The translations under genes were made by a program, and so were the position numbers. 64,000 nucleotides of DNA from Flavitalea plasmicola. GTDB taxonomy: Bacteria > Bacteroidota > Bacteroidia > Chitinophagales > Chitinophagaceae. A model generated the notes under the pieces. That model saw only the letters and a list, made by a program, of their open reading frames with translations, searched no databases and was not told where the DNA came from. The DNA lies in the NCBI RefSeq assembly GCF_030546645.1, contig NZ_JAUOTO010000013.1:1-64000 (forward strand), read 5' to 3'. Below, one piece after another: positions 59,851-64,000 of the stretch (its first letter is position 1; each line of letters opens with the position of its first letter).

Positions 59851-60042
59851 AATAGGGGCATTCTCTACTAAATTCGAAACTTTCCCGCTCAAATCATAGC
59901 AATCCTGCTTAAAAAGAGATTAAATACGCATCAATATCTGGCGGCAAATTCCCAACACCCGTCCCCGGTTATGTTTTTGAATTCTTGTTCTAGCATATTC
60001 GAATTTTCCAAACATACACTTAAATCGGTAAATTACAAATAT

Positions 60043-61617
60043 ATGGATGCCCGTCCATCATACTGGCTCACCCGCTTTCTCATCCTTCGCCTGCTGGGCG
60101 CAGTATACGCCATTGCCTTTCTCGTTGCGATCAACCAGGTCATCCCCCTCATCGGACATAACGGTCTAACGCCCGCAAACCTATTCATAAAAAGGTACTC
60201 CGACATCATCGGCCCTACCGCCAGTTTCATCCGCCTCCCCTCCATCTTCTGGATCAACCACTCCGACGCAATGCTGCTGGCAACTGCCTGGATCGGCTTC
60301 GTCCTCTCCTGCGTCGTGCTGGCCGGTTTCGCCAACGCCCCGCTCATGACAGTTCTCTGGTTCCTGTATATGTCCTTCGTCAACATCGGCCAGGAATGGT
60401 ACGGCTATGGTTGGGAGATCCAGCTTCTCGAGACCGGCTTCCTCGCGATCTTCCTCTGCCCGTTGATAGACATGCGCCCCTTCCCAAAACAAGCTCCCCC
60501 CATGCCCATCATCACCCTGTTCCGCTGGCTTATCTTTCGCATCATGCTGGGGGCAGGCCTGATCAAGATCCGCGGCGACGATGTATGGCGTAACTGGACC
60601 GCCCTCTATTATCATTTTGAGACCCAGCCCATCCCCGGTCCCCTGAGCCGGTGGTTCCATTTCCTTCCCCGCTGGATCTTACGATCCGGCGTGCTCTTCA
60701 ATCACCTGGCCGAGCTGGTCGCACCCTGGTTCGTCTTCTGGCCCCGCCTCGCCCGTCACATTGCGGGATCCATCATCATTTGCTTACAGGTCTTCCTCAT
60801 CTTCAGCGGCAACCTCTCCTTTCTCAATTGGCTGACCATCATTCCTGCCCTTGCTTGTTTCGACGACGCCTTCTGGGCAAAGCTCCTCCCCCGCCCCCTC
60901 GTACAACGTGCCCGGATCGCCAACGACCAGGCCGAACCCTCCCGCCCCATGCGCATCACCGCCTGGGTCGTCACTGTCGTCATCGCTTTCCTCAGCATCC
61001 AACCCGCGCTCAATATGCTCTCTCCCAACCAGATCATGATTACTTCCTACGATCCCCTCAACCTGGTCAACACCTATGGGGCCTTCGGCTCTGTGGGACG
61101 GGAGCGATACAACGTAATATTCGAAGGCACTAACGACAGCCTCGCCAACGATAAAACCATCTGGATACCATACCCCTACAAAGGCCTGCCCGTTGCCCTG
61201 GATCAACGCCCCCCTCAAATTGCACCCTACCAGCTCCGCCTCGACTGGCAAATGTGGTTCGCCGCCATGTCCACCCCCGATGAATACCCCTGGACGATCA
61301 CCCTCGTCTCAAAGCTCCTTCACAACGACCCGGACGCCCTCAGCCTCTTCGCCGCCAATCCCTTCCCCGGTAAACCACCGCACTATATCAGGGCCGTCCT
61401 CTATCGTTATACCTTCGCCCCGACGAACGATCCCGCACACCTATACTGGCATCGGCGGCAAATAGGCGACACCTGGCTTCCTGCAATGGCAAAGGAAGAT
61501 CCACGGCTCACCGGATCAACATCACCGTACCCTTCCGCTGTATCCATTGCCCCCTATAGTCGATCCCTCCCGTCATCCAAACATACGTTCCGGCTTCTAC
61601 TATCCTCCCGTCGATAG
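60043..61617 (+). CDS. Lipase-maturation-factor-like membrane protein
   Basis: A 524-residue protein with many hydrophobic helices in the first 330 residues. The block WYGYGWEIQLLETGFLAIFLCP and the later LIFRIMLGAGLIKIRGDDVWRNWTALYYHFETQPIP match the lipase maturation factor (LMF1) family. Residues after 335 form a soluble domain with GTNDSLANDKTIWIPYPYKG and LDWQMWFAA. The role in bacteria is not established. The last approximately 36 residues are Ser/Arg-rich and encoded antisense to the end of the CHU_C gene, so the original stop codon may have been lost. Confidence 0.88.
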   Translation: MDARPSYWLTRFLILRLLGAVYAIAFLVAINQVIPLIGHNGLTPANLFIKRYSDIIGPTASFIRLPSIFWINHSDAMLLATAWIGFVLSCVVLAGFANAPLMTVLWFLYMSFVNIGQEWYGYGWEIQLLETGFLAIFLCPLIDMRPFPKQAPPMPIITLFRWLIFRIMLGAGLIKIRGDDVWRNWTALYYHFETQPIPGPLSRWFHFLPRWILRSGVLFNHLAELVAPWFVFWPRLARHIAGSIIICLQVFLIFSGNLSFLNWLTIIPALACFDDAFWAKLLPRPLVQRARIANDQAEPSRPMRITAWVVTVVIAFLSIQPALNMLSPNQIMITSYDPLNLVNTYGAFGSVGRERYNVIFEGTNDSLANDKTIWIPYPYKGLPVALDQRPPQIAPYQLRLDWQMWFAAMSTPDEYPWTITLVSKLLHNDPDALSLFAANPFPGKPPHYIRAVLYRYTFAPTNDPAHLYWHRRQIGDTWLPAMAKEDPRLTGSTSPYPSAVSIAPYSRSLPSSKHTFRLLLSSRR

Positions 61618-64000
61618 TGCCGTCCCAGCCTGCCGCAGGGTCTGAAGTATAGAATATCCGCTGCCCCCACCGGGAGAAGATCGCGAAATATTTAAATTCC
61701 CTCATCCCCATCGGCACAGCCCTCAGCAGATCATTGTGACCATCCCCATTGGGGCTGAATGCCGCCGGTACAAATATGTCGGATGCACTGAAGGTCTTTA
61801 TGATAATGCTGCCGGTAGCCGAACAACCTGCGTCCGTTACAGCCGTCACGCGATACGTCCTTGTCCCTCCCTGCAATATCGCTATCGGATCCTGGATCGC
61901 GGGGTTGCTCAATCCTTCCGCAGGGCTCCAGGTGAATGTTGTAAATCCGCTGTTATTGACATCCTGCGCAAACAAGGGCACGGGCTGCCCGGCCAGCACA
62001 GCAGTATCCGCTCCCACAAATAGCCCCGCCGGAGGCGTCACGGTCACTGTCACCGATGCCTTGTTCAACGACTGACACCCATTTCCATCCTTCACCGTCA
62101 GAGAATAGGTCATGCTTCCGGAAGGCGCATCTGCCACGGGATCAGGGACAGCTGGATCGCTGAGATAGGTAGCAGGCTTCCAGGAAAAAACGCTCCCTCC
62201 ACCCCCTTTCAATGATGCCTGCTTCCCATAGCAAGTGATTACATCCGCACCGGCATCGGCCACCGGTGCGGGACGGACGATCACATTGACCGTCGACGTT
62301 TGCTGACAGACCCCATCGACGGCCGTCAGCGTATACAAGGTCGTGATAGAAGGAGATGCCGCCGGCTGCAGCGCTGTCGCTTTGCTCAACCCTGAGGATG
62401 GTTGCCAGGAAAAGCTGCTGCCGTTGGATCTCGCCTGTATGACGCCACTTTCCCCTTCGCAAATGGTAAGGACCGGACCGGCATCCACGGTGAGTGTATT
62501 ATTCAGGACGACTGCCGAAGACTGATTGACAATACATCCATTGACATCTTTGACATAAGCCATATACCCGCCGGAAGAAAGATGATCGAACACCCCATTA
62601 TTGGAATAATTGCTTCCATCGATGGAATATTGAAAGGGCGACGTCCCGCCGCTGCCCGCGATATCCAGGCTTCCATCATTGTTCCGGCACGAAGCAGGCA
62701 TTGCGCTCACCTGTATCAGGGGAGGCGGCATATTATTTCCTACCGTCACGCCAGTGGAGATCGTCTGATCATTGACATCTTTCATCATAAGCGTATAATG
62801 GCCGGCCACCAGCCCGTTAAAGACATCGCCGGCCTGATAATTCACCCCATCCAGCGAATAAGTGTAAGGTGGCGTTCCCCCCGCACCAATAGCCGAGATC
62901 TCACCGTTGCGCTTACCACAGGTCGAATTTTGGGGTAGGCCCATCAGGTGCAGACAGCCATCGCCCACTGTTGCAGTAGCCGTGGCCGTAAAGTTTTTCG
63001 CATCTTTCACCGTGATGGTGTAACCACCCGGCGCCAACCCTGCAAAGACCGGGCTGCTTTGAAAATTGACCCCGTCGCGCGAATAGGTATAAGGAGCCGT
63101 CCCGCTGACGCCGGTGGCGGTAATGCTGCCGTCACTGTTGCCACAGGTTGGATTCGTGGGCACAGCTGTTACACGGGGACAATCACTCTCGACTGTCACC
63201 ACCGCCCCTTGCATTTTTCCGTTGTAGTCCAGGACGACGGCAGTATAGTTGCCAGGGGCCAGATTAATAAAGACCGTACTGTTCTGGTAATGGAATCCGT
63301 CGATCGTATACATGTAGGGGGGAGTGCCATTGCTGGCCGAGACCGTTATCTTGCCGTTATTGTTACCACAGGTGGCATCCTGCGCCGCCCCCTGTATCGA
63401 CAAAGGACACTCATCGATGATATACGAGCCCGCAAGAAGATCCGCACCCGTACCATCCTTTACACGTATAATATAACGGCCCGGCGTAAGACCCGTAAAG
63501 TCGCCCGTGGCCTGATAATGGACGCCGTCTAATGAATAGGTAATGGGAGGATTGATCGTAGAGGGATCCGCTTTGATATGCACCTCTCCATTCTGTCCAC
63601 AGCTGGCATTCACATTGGTGAAACTATATCCCCCACAGGTCGGGAGGCTGCTGTACTGTACCCTGGCCGTACAGCCATAGTAGTCTTTTACATAAAAATA
63701 ATACCAGCCCCCGGGCAGGCCGGAAAAAGTAGGGTTGGCAGTCCAGTTCACCTTATCCTGGCTGTAGGTATAAGGCGGCGTTCCCCCCGACGCCTGCAAG
63801 GTCACGCTCGCATCCTGTGCAGTACAACCGGATGGGTTCGAGCTCGCCGCCACACGCACCGTCGGCGGACTATAATAGTTATTTATTGTCACAGGCTTGC
63901 TGGTCGTCTGCCCCGTGGCGTCTCTCACCGTGACGGTATGTGTTGCCGCGCCACCCGTGAGAAAGATCTGGCTGTTTGACCAGTCTCCTCCATCGAGCGA
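61508..64000 (-). CDS. SprB-repeat protein with gliding-motility/T9SS C-terminal domain (partial)
   Basis: The reading is open to the right edge of the window, so the N-terminus is missing. Visible are six complete and one partial SprB repeats with the pattern GTPPYTYS.DGVNYQ, then F.GL..G.Y....KD. They are followed by Ig-like/PKD units (PVADAGADVITCYGK, and similar) and a C-terminal CHU_C domain (FVPAAFSPNGDGHNDLLRAV, then YFAIFSRWGQRIFYTS, ending GTVMLIR). The C-terminal domain directs secretion through the type IX system. Such large adhesins act in gliding or surface attachment. The 3' end overlaps the convergent LMF-like gene by 110 bp. Confidence 0.95.
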   Translation of the reverse strand, partial: SLDGGDWSNSQIFLTGGAATHTVTVRDATGQTTSKPVTINNYYSPPTVRVAASSNPSGCTAQDASVTLQASGGTPPYTYSQDKVNWTANPTFSGLPGGWYYFYVKDYYGCTARVQYSSLPTCGGYSFTNVNASCGQNGEVHIKADPSTINPPITYSLDGVHYQATGDFTGLTPGRYIIRVKDGTGADLLAGSYIIDECPLSIQGAAQDATCGNNNGKITVSASNGTPPYMYTIDGFHYQNSTVFINLAPGNYTAVVLDYNGKMQGAVVTVESDCPRVTAVPTNPTCGNSDGSITATGVSGTAPYTYSRDGVNFQSSPVFAGLAPGGYTITVKDAKNFTATATATVGDGCLHLMGLPQNSTCGKRNGEISAIGAGGTPPYTYSLDGVNYQAGDVFNGLVAGHYTLMMKDVNDQTISTGVTVGNNMPPPLIQVSAMPASCRNNDGSLDIAGSGGTSPFQYSIDGSNYSNNGVFDHLSSGGYMAYVKDVNGCIVNQSSAVVLNNTLTVDAGPVLTICEGESGVIQARSNGSSFSWQPSSGLSKATALQPAASPSITTLYTLTAVDGVCQQTSTVNVIVRPAPVADAGADVITCYGKQASLKGGGGSVFSWKPATYLSDPAVPDPVADAPSGSMTYSLTVKDGNGCQSLNKASVTVTVTPPAGLFVGADTAVLAGQPVPLFAQDVNNSGFTTFTWSPAEGLSNPAIQDPIAILQGGTRTYRVTAVTDAGCSATGSIIIKTFSASDIFVPAAFSPNGDGHNDLLRAVPMGMREFKYFAIFSRWGQRIFYTSDPAAGWDGTIDGRIVEAGTYVWMTGGIDYRGQWIQRKGTVMLIR

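Noticed and set aside
62402..63532. Plus-strand frames with repeated segments
   Set aside because: The repetition is the mirror of the SprB repeats on the other strand.
62540..63950. Possible tandem DNA repeat or CRISPR-like array
   Set aside because: The periodicity of about 220-240 bp comes from diverged SprB protein repeats, with no short identical repeats and spacers.

Overview
The window looks like a chromosomal stretch from a soil- or rhizosphere-type Bacteroidota, most likely family Chitinophagaceae. The evidence is a SusC/SusD pair with a polysaccharide-utilisation operon, a SprB-repeat protein ending in a gliding-motility (type IX secretion) C-terminal domain, a two-component-propeller sensor kinase with a LytTR regulator, large orphan FtsX/MacB-type permeases, and a Bacteroidota-type -7 promoter element (TATCTTTG at 13757-13764). 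The family-level call is inference; no rRNA gene is present.

Layout. 1-2300 is the decayed edge of an integrated island. It holds an N-terminally truncated S-4TM pore-forming effector, a DUF2441-like gene, a short ORF, a 25-bp tRNA-Ser 3'-end fragment followed by an intrinsic terminator, and an integrase remnant. 2300-15700 is a mosaic of small regulatory and metabolic genes: a TPR sensor kinase, two classical SDR oxidoreductases, three paralogous SRPBCC proteins, two SnoaL-like proteins (one frameshifted), AraC and GlxA-type regulators and an FtsX-type permease. 15800-22230 holds a propeller histidine kinase and LytTR regulator, followed by direct repeats and a palindrome that lead into a zinc-ribbon, 1-Cys peroxiredoxin and FAD-oxidoreductase cluster. 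22270-31340 carries an NmrA-like protein, a second permease, a TfoX-like protein, a Cys-rich secreted protein, an orphan molybdopterin hydroxylase large subunit and a PD40 propeller protein.

31360-40144 is a tightly coupled type I restriction-modification operon on the minus strand. Its order is half-length HsdS, HsdM, RhuM, a small unknown protein, full-length HsdS, HsdR, a YgjP-like metallopeptidase and a 43-residue overlapping ORF. Start/stop overlaps join several of these genes.

40415-57674 is a nine-gene minus-strand polysaccharide-utilisation operon: SusC, SusD, alpha/beta hydrolase, GH2 glycosidase, FAD oxidoreductase, a predicted alpha/alpha-barrel secreted protein, a sodium:solute symporter, an amidohydrolase and a TPR protein. 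It is faced by a LacI-family regulator (57846-59030) with an extra N-terminal transposase-like zinc ribbon. A perfect 14-bp inverted repeat between susC and the regulator gene is the best operator candidate. The window ends with an outer-membrane-like beta protein, a lipase-maturation-factor-like membrane protein, and the 3' part of a large SprB-repeat surface protein that runs off the right edge.
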